A DNA stretch of 55,981 nucleotides from Thermodesulfatator autotrophicus (GTDB taxonomy: Bacteria > Desulfobacterota > Thermodesulfobacteria > Thermodesulfobacteriales > Thermodesulfatatoraceae), in the NCBI RefSeq assembly GCF_001642325.1, contig NZ_LSFI01000009.1, forward strand, positions 1-55,981, in the 5' to 3' direction. Positions 1-10,639 of the stretch are shown here, one piece after another (the first letter of the stretch is position 1; every line of letters starts with the position of its first letter). The position numbers were made by a program, and so were the translations under genes. The notes below the pieces were generated by a model, which was not told where the DNA came from, did no database searches, and was given only the letters and a program-made list of their open reading frames with translations.

Positions 1-173
1 TTTTCGGACACAATTACTGAAATACTACCATCTTAGCTTAATGTACCCTTTGCAGAGATAGCTATTATGAATTGAGACCTTTGTAAAATTCCATACAGAA
101 TTTCCCTCAAAATTCTGGTAAAATTGGGGTTTCAGGTTATAACTTTTGAGAAACAAAACGAGGAGGATTCCCT
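1..173. other. 5' flank of alaS
   Basis: No gene is recognised here. The stretch is AT-rich and holds the ribosome binding site of alaS: AGGAGG at 161-166, seven bases before the GTG start. A TATAAC at 138-143 could be a -10 box but has no convincing -35 partner, so no promoter is called. Confidence 0.5.
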
Positions 174-2819
174 GTGCGTTATTTAAAAGGGAAAGAAATA
201 AGAAAGCTTTTTTTAGACTACTTTGCCAAGCATGGTCATGAGGTAGTTCCAAGTTCCCCTCTGGTGCCTGCTGATGACCCTACCCTTCTTTTCACCAACG
301 CTGGTATGGTGCAGTTCAAAAAAGTGTTCCTGGGCCAGGAAGAAAGGCCGTATAAGAGAGCGGCTTCCTGCCAGAAATGTGTGCGCGCTGGTGGCAAGCA
401 TAATGACCTTGAAAATGTTGGCTATACCGCAAGACACCATACCTTTTTTGAAATGCTCGGAAATTTTTCTTTTGGAGACTACTTTAAAGAAGAGGCCATT
501 GCTTACGCCTGGGAATTCTTAACCAAAGTCCTTGAACTCCCCAAAGACCGTCTCTACGTGACTGTTTATAAAGATGACGACGAGGCCTTTTCTCTATGGC
601 AAAAAGTGGCCGGGCTCCCTCCTGAACGCATCGTGCGCCTGGGTGAAAAAGACAACTTTTGGGCCATGGGAGACACTGGCCCTTGTGGGCCTTGCTCAGA
701 AATCATTTTTGACCAGGGTGAAGAAGTAGGCTGTGGCCGTCTGGATTGCCAGGTAGGCTGTGACTGTGACCGTTATCTTGAGCTCTGGAATCTCGTTTTT
801 ATGCAATACGAACGGGACGAAAAAGGAAACCTTTCTCCCCTTCCCCGCCCGTGTATTGACACTGGCATGGGCCTTGAGCGTATAACTGCTACTATCCAGG
901 GCGTTAAAACTAACTTTGACTGTGATCTTTTTGCTGGCCTTATGGCCAAAATATCAGACCTCACCGGCTTTACCTATGGTGAAGATAAGAAGCGAGACGT
1001 AGCTTTCCGCGTAATTGCTGACCATTCCCGGGCCGCGGCCTTTCTTATTGCCGACGGCGTGCTCCCTTCTAACGAAGGCCGTGGTTATGTGCTAAGACGC
1101 ATTATCCGCCGGGCTGTGCGTTTTGGAAGAACCCTTGGCCTTGAAAAGGCTTTTCTATATGACACAGCCAATGTGGTAGTAGAAGAGATGGGAGATGTTT
1201 ACCCTGAACTTCTCCGAGCCGCCCAGACTATTGAGAAAATCCTTGTTCTTGAAGAAGAGCGTTTTCGTGAAACCTTAGAAAGGGGCTTAGCCCTTCTTGA
1301 AGATGAGCTTAAAAAACTTTCGCAGGCAGGCCAAAAGATTATTCCTGGCTCTTTTATCTTCAAACTTTACGATACCTACGGTTTCCCTTACGACATTGTG
1401 CGGGATATTGCCCTTGAACGGGGCTTTGAACTTGACATGGTTGGTTTTGAAAAAGAGATGACCAAGCAGCGCGAAAGAAGCCGTAAGGCCTGGAAAGGAG
1501 AGATGGCCAAAGCCCCGCAGGTCTTCGTAAGGCTTCTTGAAAAAGGCCTTGGTAAAGAGTTTGTAGGTTATGAAACCACTGAAGCTGAAGCTGAAGTGCT
1601 GGCTATGGTTAAAGAAGAACAGGAAGTAGAAGAATTAAAAGAAGGCGAAGAAGCGCACGCCGTTTTTTCTAAGACGCCTTTTTACGGTGAGGCTGGCGGC
1701 CAGGTGGGAGACACCGGCCTGGTAATAGGCCAGGAAGGCCAGGCCGAGGTGACAGATACTTACCGTCTCGGTGAGCTTTTCGTTCACAAGCTTAAAGGCA
1801 AAAGCGGCCGCATTAAAAAGGGTGAAAAGGTTAAACTTTCGGTCTTTTCTTCGCGAAGGGCAGCTATTGCCAGACATCACACTGCCACCCATCTTCTTCA
1901 CGCGGCCTTACGCCGACTTTTGGGAGACCATGTTCATCAGGCAGGTTCTCTGGTTGAGCCTTCGCGTTTGCGTTTTGATTTTACTCATTTTGAACCTCTA
2001 ACCCAGGAAGAAATTTTTGCTCTGGAAGACCTAATTAACGCCCGCATAAGAGATAACTTGCCGGTAGAAGTTAAGTTTATGAGCTATCAGGAAGCAGTCA
2101 ATCAAGGGGCGATGGCCCTTTTTGGCGAAAAATACGAAGACAAAGTACGGGTTATCCGCATAGGTTCGTTTTCCATGGAACTTTGTGGCGGCACCCATGT
2201 GCACCGTACAGGAGACCTTGGCTTTTTTAAGATTGTTTCAGAAGGAAGCGTTTCTGCCGGGGTAAGGCGTATAGAAGCGGTCGTAGGAGAGCCGGCGGTA
2301 AACTTCGTCCATGAAATGGAAAAAGAAAAAGCCGATATGGCCGCCAAACTCAAGGTAGCTCCCTCTGAATTACCTAAAAGAATAGATACACTTTTAAAAC
2401 AGCTGAAAGAAGCCCAGGAAGAGATTGAGGCCTTAAGGCGCCAGCTCGCCCGAGGAAGCCTTGAAGACTTACTTAACCAGGTGAAAGAGGTAAACGGTGT
2501 TAAAGTGCTGGCTGCTCAAGTTTCTGCTAAAGACGCCAAAACCCTGCGGGAAATGGGAGACTTTTTGCGTAACAAGCTGGGATCAGGCGTCATTATCTTG
2601 GGAGCCTCAGTTAATGGGAAAGCCCAGCTCCTTGCCATGGTTACAAAAGACTTGAAAGACAAAGTTCATGCCGGGAAAATTATCTCAGAGCTGGCCCAAT
2701 TGGTAGGGGGCAGGGGCGGAGGCCGCCCGGACATGGCCCAGGGCGGTGGTCCCAAAGGCGAAGCCTTAAAAGACGCCCTGGCCAGGGCCCAAGATATAGT
2801 GGCAAGAATGCTTTCTTGA
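174..2819 (+). CDS. alaS: Alanine--tRNA ligase
   Basis: Cytoplasmic class II synthetase that charges tRNA-Ala and edits misacylated Ser/Gly-tRNA. The 881 residues match the usual full length of about 875. The order is complete: an N-terminal catalytic core (class II motif with HHTFFEMLGNFSFGDYFK near residue 75), the editing domain with its zinc ligands (HTATHLLH near 567 and CGGTH near 670), a coiled linker, and the C-terminal DHHA1-type domain with a Gly-rich GGRGGGRPDMAQGGG tail near 850. The GTG start at 174 is chosen because a perfect AGGAGG lies seven bases upstream and the protein begins with the family's usual short N-terminus. The next gene is on the opposite strand, so it appears to be transcribed alone or with genes to the left of the window. 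Confidence 0.98.
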   Translation: MRYLKGKEIRKLFLDYFAKHGHEVVPSSPLVPADDPTLLFTNAGMVQFKKVFLGQEERPYKRAASCQKCVRAGGKHNDLENVGYTARHHTFFEMLGNFSFGDYFKEEAIAYAWEFLTKVLELPKDRLYVTVYKDDDEAFSLWQKVAGLPPERIVRLGEKDNFWAMGDTGPCGPCSEIIFDQGEEVGCGRLDCQVGCDCDRYLELWNLVFMQYERDEKGNLSPLPRPCIDTGMGLERITATIQGVKTNFDCDLFAGLMAKISDLTGFTYGEDKKRDVAFRVIADHSRAAAFLIADGVLPSNEGRGYVLRRIIRRAVRFGRTLGLEKAFLYDTANVVVEEMGDVYPELLRAAQTIEKILVLEEERFRETLERGLALLEDELKKLSQAGQKIIPGSFIFKLYDTYGFPYDIVRDIALERGFELDMVGFEKEMTKQRERSRKAWKGEMAKAPQVFVRLLEKGLGKEFVGYETTEAEAEVLAMVKEEQEVEELKEGEEAHAVFSKTPFYGEAGGQVGDTGLVIGQEGQAEVTDTYRLGELFVHKLKGKSGRIKKGEKVKLSVFSSRRAAIARHHTATHLLHAALRRLLGDHVHQAGSLVEPSRLRFDFTHFEPLTQEEIFALEDLINARIRDNLPVEVKFMSYQEAVNQGAMALFGEKYEDKVRVIRIGSFSMELCGGTHVHRTGDLGFFKIVSEGSVSAGVRRIEAVVGEPAVNFVHEMEKEKADMAAKLKVAPSELPKRIDTLLKQLKEAQEEIEALRRQLARGSLEDLLNQVKEVNGVKVLAAQVSAKDAKTLREMGDFLRNKLGSGVIILGASVNGKAQLLAMVTKDLKDKVHAGKIISELAQLVGGRGGGRPDMAQGGGPKGEALKDALARAQDIVARMLS

Positions 2820-2866
2820 GGCTGATTCGCTTCACTCGTAATTATGGGGCAGGGCCCAGCGGGTTA

Positions 2867-3100
2867 TTATTCTTTTATCGTAATATCAAAAGGAAGATTT
2901 AGTAATAGATTTTTTAGAGTCTCCCTTTCTTCAGCGTCAAAACGTAAAACTAGGCGACCCCCTGGTTTTATGGTCATAAAAGTCAGGTGTCCTGCTGCCT
3001 CAAGCACGAACTTTACGAAATAAACTTTGTCTTTGGGCACTTCCACTAACAATGTTTCTTCTTTTCTTGACAGTGAGTCCTTTTGCTCGTTACTTTTCAT
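2867..3100 (-). CDS. DUF4911-like small protein
   Basis: A 77-residue protein without signal peptide or membrane segment. From about residue 18 it reads like DUF4911 proteins of sulfate reducers: a beta-strand (LLVEVPKDKVYFVKFVLEA), a hydrophobic core strand (LTFMTIKPGGRLVLRFD), and a short helical C-terminus. The family has no known function; assignment is from remembered pattern only. Its ATG (3098-3100 on the complement) shares bases with the probable recJ ATG on the other strand, and the Shine-Dalgarno upstream is weak (AAGGAC, 14 nt away). The true start could therefore be one of several internal codons within the charged first 15 residues. Confidence 0.6.
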   Translation of the reverse strand: MKSNEQKDSLSRKEETLLVEVPKDKVYFVKFVLEAAGHLTFMTIKPGGRLVLRFDAEERETLKNLLLNLPFDITIKE

Positions 3101-4805
3101 GGCTATGAAAAATAGTCCTTATTGGGAGGTAGCGCCTCTTAACCGGGAACTAACCCTGAAGCTTGCAGAAGACCTGGGGCTCCCTCCCCTCTTGATTCAT
3201 CTCCTCTTAACCCGAGGGCTTAACGACCCTCATGAAATTTACCGCCATTTAAACCCAAAGTTATCTGATTTTCCAGACCCATTTCTCCTTGAAGACATGG
3301 AAAAAGCCGTTAATCGCCTGGTAAAAGCCATTTACAACCGGGAAAAAATAACCATATACGGAGACTATGACGTAGATGGCACCACAGGTGCCGCTATCCT
3401 TTACCTCTTTCTAAAAGAACTTGGGCTTGAACCACTGGTTATCTTCCCTCATCGGGAAAGAGATGGCTACGGGCTGCATCCTCACCTGATAGCCTCTCTT
3501 AAAGAAAGAGGCATTAGTCTATTGATTTCGGTTGATTGTGGCATTAGCGCCCATGAAGCCTGCCGGGTGGCCAGAGAAAACGGCCTTGAAGTTATAATCA
3601 CCGACCACCACGAAGTACCAGAAGAGATATCCGAAGCTCTGGCTGTAATAAACCCCAAAAGAAAAGGCAATCGCTATCCTTTTAGAGAACTGGCTGGTGT
3701 GGGCGTAGCTTTTGCCCTTTTAAGGGCTTTGCGCCAGCGGCTTTACGAAGAAGGTTTCTTTGGGCAAAATCCTCCTAAACTTAAGAATTATCTTGACCTG
3801 GTGGCCCTGGGTACTATTGCTGACATTGTCCCTTTAACTGGCGAAAATCGTCTTATCGCCTGGTTCGGGTTAAGGGAATTAAAAGAAAGCGAGCGCCCAG
3901 GCCTTAAAGCTTTAAAAAAGCTGGCCGGTCTTGAAAACGGCCTGGTGGATACTAACAGCGTAATGTTTCGCCTGGCCCCGCGTATTAACGCCGCAGGCCG
4001 CCTAAAAGAAGCTGAACTGGCTTTTAAACTCTTCGTAACCACCGATGAAACCGAAGCCAAAACCCTGGCTGAAGAATTACATCAACTGAACGCCAAAAGG
4101 CAACAAATAGAAGACCGCATTTTAAAAGAAGCCCTGGCGAAAATTGAAAAAGACTTGGGCCCCGACCGTCTGGCCTATGTTTTGTCTGGAGAAGACTGGC
4201 CTCTTGGGATCATCGGTATTGTGGCTTCACGCCTCCAGGAGGCCCTTTACCGTCCGGTTATCCTGCTCACTTTGAAGGATGGCCTGGCCAGGGGGTCAGG
4301 ACGAAGTATTCCGGAAATAAATTTATACCAATGCCTTTCAGATTGCCGTCAATATCTTAAGGCTTTTGGAGGACATCCAGCCGCCGCAGGCCTTAAAATT
4401 CTTGAAGAAAACATAAGCGCCTTTGCCAGAAAATTTGAAGAAATAATCAAAGCCAAGCTTGATGGAAAGATTCCCAGGCCTCGTCTTAAACTTGATGCCT
4501 GGGTGAGGGTAAGACATATCCTTGAACCTTCTTTTTTGGAAAATTTTATAAGGCTTGAGCCTTTTGGCCCCGGCTATCCAGAACCCCTTTTTGGCCTGAA
4601 AAATTTTGAAGTCAGAAATATCTCTCTGGTCAAAGAAAAACACTTGAAACTTTTTGTCTGGCAAGAAGGCCTAGGGCTTCCAGCTATAGCCTTTAGATTT
4701 GGGAATTCCATTCCCAAAGGGATCAAAGCTATTGCCGGAAATCTGGAAATTTCTGCCTTCCAGGGAAGGAATTATCTACAGCTACGTATAAAAGATTTAG
4801 TTTAA
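3099..4805 (+). CDS. recJ: Single-stranded-DNA-specific exonuclease RecJ
   Basis: 5'-3' single-strand DNA exonuclease of the DHH phosphoesterase family, acting in recombination and repair. Visible motifs are motif I GDYDVDGTTG near residue 87, DCGIS, the signature DHHEVPE near 167, ALGTIADIVPL, and the DHHA1 motif GGHPAAAG near 422. The C-terminal OB-like part includes LEPFGPGYPEPLF. The 568-residue length from the ATG at 3099 fits RecJ (about 565-575). An upstream TTG at 3027 keeps the frame open but would overlap the DUF4911 gene and encode an unconserved leader, so it is rejected. A second ATG at 3105 is equally possible. Neither ATG has a clear Shine-Dalgarno. Confidence 0.95.
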   Translation: MAMKNSPYWEVAPLNRELTLKLAEDLGLPPLLIHLLLTRGLNDPHEIYRHLNPKLSDFPDPFLLEDMEKAVNRLVKAIYNREKITIYGDYDVDGTTGAAILYLFLKELGLEPLVIFPHRERDGYGLHPHLIASLKERGISLLISVDCGISAHEACRVARENGLEVIITDHHEVPEEISEALAVINPKRKGNRYPFRELAGVGVAFALLRALRQRLYEEGFFGQNPPKLKNYLDLVALGTIADIVPLTGENRLIAWFGLRELKESERPGLKALKKLAGLENGLVDTNSVMFRLAPRINAAGRLKEAELAFKLFVTTDETEAKTLAEELHQLNAKRQQIEDRILKEALAKIEKDLGPDRLAYVLSGEDWPLGIIGIVASRLQEALYRPVILLTLKDGLARGSGRSIPEINLYQCLSDCRQYLKAFGGHPAAAGLKILEENISAFARKFEEIIKAKLDGKIPRPRLKLDAWVRVRHILEPSFLENFIRLEPFGPGYPEPLFGLKNFEVRNISLVKEKHLKLFVWQEGLGLPAIAFRFGNSIPKGIKAIAGNLEISAFQGRNYLQLRIKDLV

Positions 4806-4889
4806 TACCAGAAACACTGAACATTTAGGTCTTACGGGCCACGGGCCTACAGGCCACAGTCCCCTTTGTTATTTATGGGAGCAATATTC

Positions 4890-5110
4890 CTTTCTTGATA
4901 CTGTTTCGTCTATCACTTAGATTGCTTTGCTTGTCCCGAGTGAAGCGAGGGCTCTCCTCGCATGACAAAGGGGTATCATTGCGAGCGAAAGCGAAGCAAT
5001 CCCAGATCCTTCGCTACCACTCGGACCAGGGTTTACTTCGTCGCGCATTCGCACTCTTCGTGATAACTCGGCAGAGACACTTCGTCGGCCTTGACTTTAA
5101 TAAATGGGCA
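4890..5110. repeat. Interspersed palindromic (REP-like) repeat cluster
   Basis: A gene-free gap of 315 bases between recJ and the convergent HU gene is filled by imperfect palindromes. They are built from the words cattgcgag, gcgaagcaatc, gcttcgctgtcc/cgagtgaagcgagg and cttcgtcg. The same words recur near 6.8, 7.8-8.2, 30.9, 35.6-35.9, 36.5, 42.9-43.1 and 53.7 kb. A 264-base open frame (4895-5158) through the repeats is an artefact of the GC-rich palindromes. No transcription terminator for recJ is evident. Confidence 0.75.
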
Positions 5111-5120
5111 CGCCCTAAAG

Positions 5121-5420
5121 CTAACCTAATTCCTTTAAAAGTTTGGGTGAGGCTTTAAAAATAATCCTTCTTTTAGGCTGACTTTTTTTTCTTTCGCCAG
5201 TGGAAAAATCTTTTACCAGGCGGGGCTTACCTTCTTTAACCTCAAAGGTCCCGAAGCCTGAAATGGTAACTTTTTCACCTCTAAGAAAAGCTTCTTCAAG
5301 AAGGCTTAAAATGGCTTCTACGGCTTCTCTTGTTTGAAAGCGAGAGGGTCGGAAACGTTTATATCTCTTTCCAACCCTCTCATAAACTCGTTCGAGAAAT
5401 TCTTTGCGTCCGCGGCTCAT
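5121..5420 (-). CDS. HU/IHF family DNA-binding protein
   Basis: Small basic nucleoid protein of 99 residues that bends DNA as a dimer. The diagnostic arm region is present: VTISGFGTFEV followed by a basic beta-arm (GKPRLVKDFSTGERKKSQPKRR, here with the usual RNP motif eroded) and the closing RIIFKASPKLLKEL. The N-terminal helices (about 1-45) are more basic than in canonical HU. The ATG follows the eno stop codon without a gap (TAAATG), so the gene is probably the second gene of an eno operon and translated by reinitiation. Which member of the HU/IHF family it is cannot be said. Confidence 0.9.
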   Translation of the reverse strand: MSRGRKEFLERVYERVGKRYKRFRPSRFQTREAVEAILSLLEEAFLRGEKVTISGFGTFEVKEGKPRLVKDFSTGERKKSQPKRRIIFKASPKLLKELG

Positions 5421-7080
<1,660 letters not shown>

Positions 7081-7105
7081 GATGTTTTTAGAACTTATAA
7101 GCCTT

Positions 7106-7663
7106 CTACTTTAGATGTGGAAGCATGGCCTTAAATTGAGGAGTACCTGCCTTTTCTAAAAACTCATATATTATCATCTCGGTGGACATGACACGGGCTC
7201 CTGTATCGCGTAAGTAGGCCAGGCCATATTCCATGTTGGCCTTAGTCCTTGAAGAGGTGGCATCAGCCGCCACTACCACGTCAAGGCCTTCTATAAGAGC
7301 AGAAAGAGCTGTTTGATAAACACAAATGTGTGTTTCTACCCCGCAAATAATGATAGTATTGCGGGTGGGACGGAGTTTATCTATGGCTGCGGCAATTTCT
7401 TCATTTTTGAAGGCACTAAATTCAGTTTTATCGTAAAAGGTCTGGCCTTCAAAAAGGCTAGCAAGCTCAGGCACATAAGGCCCGAGGCCTTTAGCATATT
7501 GCGTAAGGGGAAAAATAGGAAGCTCAAAAGTTTTGGCTAAATGAAATAAAAGAGAAATGTTTTTAACCACTCTATCTGCCTCATGAATAACGGCCATAAG
7601 CTTTTCCTGCGGGTCTATAACCATTAGAAATGTATTTTCTGGCTTTAAAAACTTCTTTTCCAT
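7106..7663 (-). CDS. Isochorismatase-like cysteine hydrolase
   Basis: A 185-residue member of the cysteine hydrolase superfamily. The catalytic triad is intact: Asp17 in VIDPQEK, Lys79 in FYDKTEFSAF and Cys115 in GVETHICVYQTAL, with the usual non-prolyl cis-peptide region just before the cysteine. Length and the single domain fit the YcaC/nicotinamidase-like branch rather than true siderophore isochorismatases. The substrate cannot be inferred. A clear AGGAGG lies just upstream of the ATG. The gene stands alone between two repeat clusters. Confidence 0.85.
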   Translation of the reverse strand: MEKKFLKPENTFLMVIDPQEKLMAVIHEADRVVKNISLLFHLAKTFELPIFPLTQYAKGLGPYVPELASLFEGQTFYDKTEFSAFKNEEIAAAIDKLRPTRNTIIICGVETHICVYQTALSALIEGLDVVVAADATSSRTKANMEYGLAYLRDTGARVMSTEMIIYEFLEKAGTPQFKAMLPHLK

Positions 7664-7769
7664 AAAAACCTCCTAATTCTGTTGGTTAAAGCATAAAAAC
7701 TATAAAATAAAAATTATCAATGCAATACTATTAAACATATTACAGAGAATGCTAAAACAAACTGCATTA

Positions 7770-8215
7770 CAGCCTCTCTCGGTTATTGTGAGCCATATCA
7801 TTCCAGCCATTGCGAAGCCTCTTCTTTATCATTAAAAACCTTTTTTGTCATTGCGTCATTGCGAACAGAGCGAAGCAATCTCAGTGATTGCTTGCGCTTT
7901 AGACTGCTTCGCTTGTCCTGAGTGAAGCGAGGAATCTAGATCCCTTCGCTAACGCTCGGAACAGGGACTGCTTCGTCGCCTCCGGCTCCTCGCAGTGACA
8001 GTAGCAGGATACGCTCTTCGCAGTGACAACACGGCCAAGTCATTGCGAGGCCTCTCTACCACTTTGTCATTGCGAGGCCTCGTCAGAAGCCGAAGCAATC
8101 TCAATCCTACAATCTCAGGGACTGCTTCGTCGGCTTTCAGCCTCCTCGCAGTGACAAAATGAGCTTGTCATTGCGAGCCACGAAGTGGCGAAGCAATCTC
8201 TTCCCTTAAAGGGTA
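7770..8215. repeat. Long REP-like repeat cluster upstream of marC
   Basis: Most of the 639-base gap between the isochorismatase-like gene and marC is repeat. At least five units of the cattgcgag...gcgaagcaatc palindrome appear, with the best copy at 8168-8200, together with the partner cgtcgcctccggctcctcgcagtgaca. Successive units alternate orientation. The remaining about 85 bases before marC are AT-rich and must hold the promoter of the long marC-HDAC-cbi operon, but no convincing -35/-10 pair or B12 riboswitch is visible there. Confidence 0.75.
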
Positions 8216-8302
8216 AATCAATATTTTAGAGTTTGGCAAAGGTCTCAAATAAATTTTCCTCCTTTCTTGTGAAAGGACTAAAAGTCTTCTAAAGATATAG
8301 AC

Positions 8303-8938
8303 ATGGAATTTTTAAAAGGATTTTTGCATATTTTGGTACCGCTTTTTATCATTGTTGATCCTATTGGTTGTATTCCTCTCTTTTTGGGCCTGACCTGTAA
8401 TCTTCCGCCCAGCAAAAGGCAAAAGATTGCATTAAAGGCCTCTTTGGTAGCGGCCTTTGTTCTTTCAGCTTTTGCCCTTTTGAGAGACCGGCTTTTGCTT
8501 TATTTCAACATTTCTATAGCCTCTTTTCGGGTGGCCGGGGGACTTATCCTGCTTTTAATCGCCCTCCAGATGATACAGGCGCAACCCAGAGCTACCAAAA
8601 GCCGCCCCGAAGAAGAAGAAGAAAGTCGTCAAAAAGAAGACGTGGCCACCGTCCCTTTAGGCGTGCCTATCCTCGCCGGTCCAGGAGCAATTACCACCGT
8701 GCTGGTGTTAACCGCGGGCCAGGCCTCATTTGAGATTCGCTTAAAAGTAATTTTAGCCGTTATCCTGGTAGCCTTTATAACTTTTATTACCTTTGTTTAT
8801 GCCAACCGCATTGCCAAAATGCTAGGGCAAACCGGAACTAACCTGTTTGTTAGAATTATGGGATTGATTTTGGCGGTTATTTCGGTTGAATATATGGCTA
8901 GAGGCCTTGGCGAACTTTTTCCAGGGCTCGTTAAATAA
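8303..8938 (+). CDS. MarC family integral membrane protein
   Basis: A 211-residue inner-membrane protein with six predicted hydrophobic segments (about 5-27, 45-65, 71-90, 118-140, 150-168, 185-203). The family hallmarks are LFIIVDPIGCIPLF in the first helix and VPLGVPILAGPGAITTVLVL in the fourth. An acidic cytoplasmic loop (EEEEESRQKED, about 100-112) is typical for MarC/UPF0056. The function of the family is unknown, and the old link to multiple antibiotic resistance is not supported in the literature. It is the first gene of a tight cluster leading into HDAC and cbiC. Only a weak ribosome site precedes the ATG. Confidence 0.9.
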   Translation: MEFLKGFLHILVPLFIIVDPIGCIPLFLGLTCNLPPSKRQKIALKASLVAAFVLSAFALLRDRLLLYFNISIASFRVAGGLILLLIALQMIQAQPRATKSRPEEEEESRQKEDVATVPLGVPILAGPGAITTVLVLTAGQASFEIRLKVILAVILVAFITFITFVYANRIAKMLGQTGTNLFVRIMGLILAVISVEYMARGLGELFPGLVK

Positions 8939-8951
8939 CAAGGAGGCCATT

Positions 8952-9995
8952 ATGGCTATAGCCATTGTTAAAGACGAAATTTTTTTAAAACATAACCCGG
9001 GAGAATACCATCCAGAGCGGCCTGAAAGACTAGAGAAAATCTACAGTCGCCTAGAAAAACCTGACATTGCAGAGCTATATAAAACTTTAGCCCCCAGAGA
9101 AGCCACGTTTGAAGAGCTTACCTGGAATCACGCTCCTGAATACGTAAAGACAGTTCAGCAAACAAGCGGGCAACATGTCCAGCTAGACGCCGATACTGCC
9201 ACCAGCCCTGAATCGTTTGAAGCGGCCCTAAAAGCAGTTGGAGCCCAGTTTGTGGGGCTTGGGGCCATATTTTCAGGCCAAGCCCAACACGTATTCGCCC
9301 TGGTAAGGCCACCTGGCCATCACGCTGAGTACGACCGGGCTATGGGGTTTTGTCTCTTTAATAACATAGCCCTGGCGGCTCATTATGCCCTTAAAAAACT
9401 GGGCTTGAAGCGTATTCTCATCGTTGACTGGGATTTACACCATGGAAATGGCACCCAGAAGTCTTTTTACACTAGCAAAGAGGTCCTTTTTTTCTCCTCC
9501 CACCAATATCCCTATTATCCGGGAACAGGGAGAGTAGAAGAGATTGGTGAAGGTGAAGGTCGTGGCTTTACGGTAAATGTGCCGCTGCCGGCAGGCTGTG
9601 GGGACCTGGAATACGCTACAGTTTACCGCAAAATCCTTCTTCCTGTAGCAGAAAGCTTTAAGCCAGAACTGGTCCTTGTTTCTGCTGGCTTTGACATCTA
9701 TTTTGGAGACCCTCTGGGAGGAATGCAGGTAACTCCCATTGGCATAGCCTACTTGGCCCGTCTGGTCAAACAAATAGCCGACAAACATTGCCAGGGGCGG
9801 CTACTTCTCACCCTTGAAGGAGGTTACAGCTTACAGGGGCTTGCTGATTCCGTGGCCGCGGTGTTATTTGAACTTGCCGGACGCTCGGTTATTCCTACAG
9901 ACAAACTTGAAGAAATGGAAGAAACAGATCGCGAGCCAGAAGTACTCACTCACGTAAGGGCTATTCATAAAACTTTTTGGCCTGAGCTATCGTGA
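8952..9995 (+). CDS. Histone deacetylase superfamily protein (AcuC/acetylpolyamine amidohydrolase-like)
   Basis: Zinc-dependent deacetylase fold, 347 residues. The active-site signatures are all present: RPPGHHAEYDRAMGFC near residue 118 (the two catalytic His), VDWDLHHGNGTQ near 158 (Asp and His zinc ligands), and LVSAGFDIYFGDPLGG near 243 (third zinc ligand Asp). The substrate may be acetyl-lysine proteins or acetylpolyamines; sequence alone does not decide. The start at 8952 is fixed by AAGGAGG at 8940-8946. A longer frame from 8886 would overlap marC and lacks a ribosome site. Its stop overlaps the cbiC start by four bases (GTGA), so it is co-translated with cobalamin genes although no biosynthetic role is known. 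Confidence 0.92.
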   Translation: MAIAIVKDEIFLKHNPGEYHPERPERLEKIYSRLEKPDIAELYKTLAPREATFEELTWNHAPEYVKTVQQTSGQHVQLDADTATSPESFEAALKAVGAQFVGLGAIFSGQAQHVFALVRPPGHHAEYDRAMGFCLFNNIALAAHYALKKLGLKRILIVDWDLHHGNGTQKSFYTSKEVLFFSSHQYPYYPGTGRVEEIGEGEGRGFTVNVPLPAGCGDLEYATVYRKILLPVAESFKPELVLVSAGFDIYFGDPLGGMQVTPIGIAYLARLVKQIADKHCQGRLLLTLEGGYSLQGLADSVAAVLFELAGRSVIPTDKLEEMEETDREPEVLTHVRAIHKTFWPELS

Positions 9996-10639
9996 TCTTA
10001 AAGCCTGAAGACATAGAAAAAGAAAGCTTTCGTATAATTGAAGGCCTGCTAGCTAAAGAAGGGCTCAATTTCCCAGAAGAAGTTTTACCTCTGGTTAAAC
10101 GGGTAATTCACACTACCGGAGATGTAAGTATTGCCACGGACCTTGTGTTTCATCCGCAGGCTTTATCTGAAGGTATAAAGGCTCTGAAGAAAGGGGCAAG
10201 TATATTTTGTGACGTTAAAATGGTAGCTTCGGGAATTAACCATAAAGGCCTGGCTCGCCTCGGTGGAAAGGTTTACTGCTTTATTGATGATGAAGAAGTT
10301 CAGGCCAAAGCCCAAAAAACCGGGTTAACAAGAGCTATCTGCGCGGTAGAAAAAGCCCTTGCTAACAACGAAATAGACATATTTGCTATTGGAAACGCCC
10401 CTACGGCTCTTCTGGCCTTACTTAAGGCCGTGGAAGAAGGTGCTCCCCCCCCTCGCCTAATTATTGGCGTGCCCGTTGGTTTTGTTGGAGCCGCTGAATA
10501 CAAGGCTCTATTGGTTAAAAAATCTCCTGCTCCATATATCAGCCTTTTAGGCACCAGGGGAGGCTCGACCATAGCCGTGGCCCTGGTTAATGCCCTTATC
10601 AAACTGGCGTTAGAAGATGAAAATTCCCAGGCATGTTAA
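9992..10639 (+). CDS. cbiC: (Cobalt-)precorrin-8 methylmutase
   Basis: Moves the C11 methyl to C12 to give cobyrinate, late in corrin ring synthesis. The 215 residues match the CbiC/CobH family. The catalytic His is in VKRVIHTTGD (His40), followed by DVKMVASGIN and the nucleotide-fold-like VPVGFVGAAEYK near residue 150. The GTG start overlaps the HDAC stop by four bases, and the end overlaps cbiD by 23 bases, so it belongs to a translationally coupled operon. Because CbiD and CbiG are present nearby, the cobalt-containing (anaerobic) substrate is inferred. Confidence 0.95.
   Translation: MILKPEDIEKESFRIIEGLLAKEGLNFPEEVLPLVKRVIHTTGDVSIATDLVFHPQALSEGIKALKKGASIFCDVKMVASGINHKGLARLGGKVYCFIDDEEVQAKAQKTGLTRAICAVEKALANNEIDIFAIGNAPTALLALLKAVEEGAPPPRLIIGVPVGFVGAAEYKALLVKKSPAPYISLLGTRGGSTIAVALVNALIKLALEDENSQAC

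Noticed and set aside
4895-5158. 87-codon plus-strand frame
   Set aside because: Composed of REP-like palindromes; no ribosome site or protein-like conservation.
8886-8951. 22-residue upstream extension of the HDAC-like protein
   Set aside because: It overlaps marC and lacks a ribosome site, whereas AAGGAGG precedes 8952.
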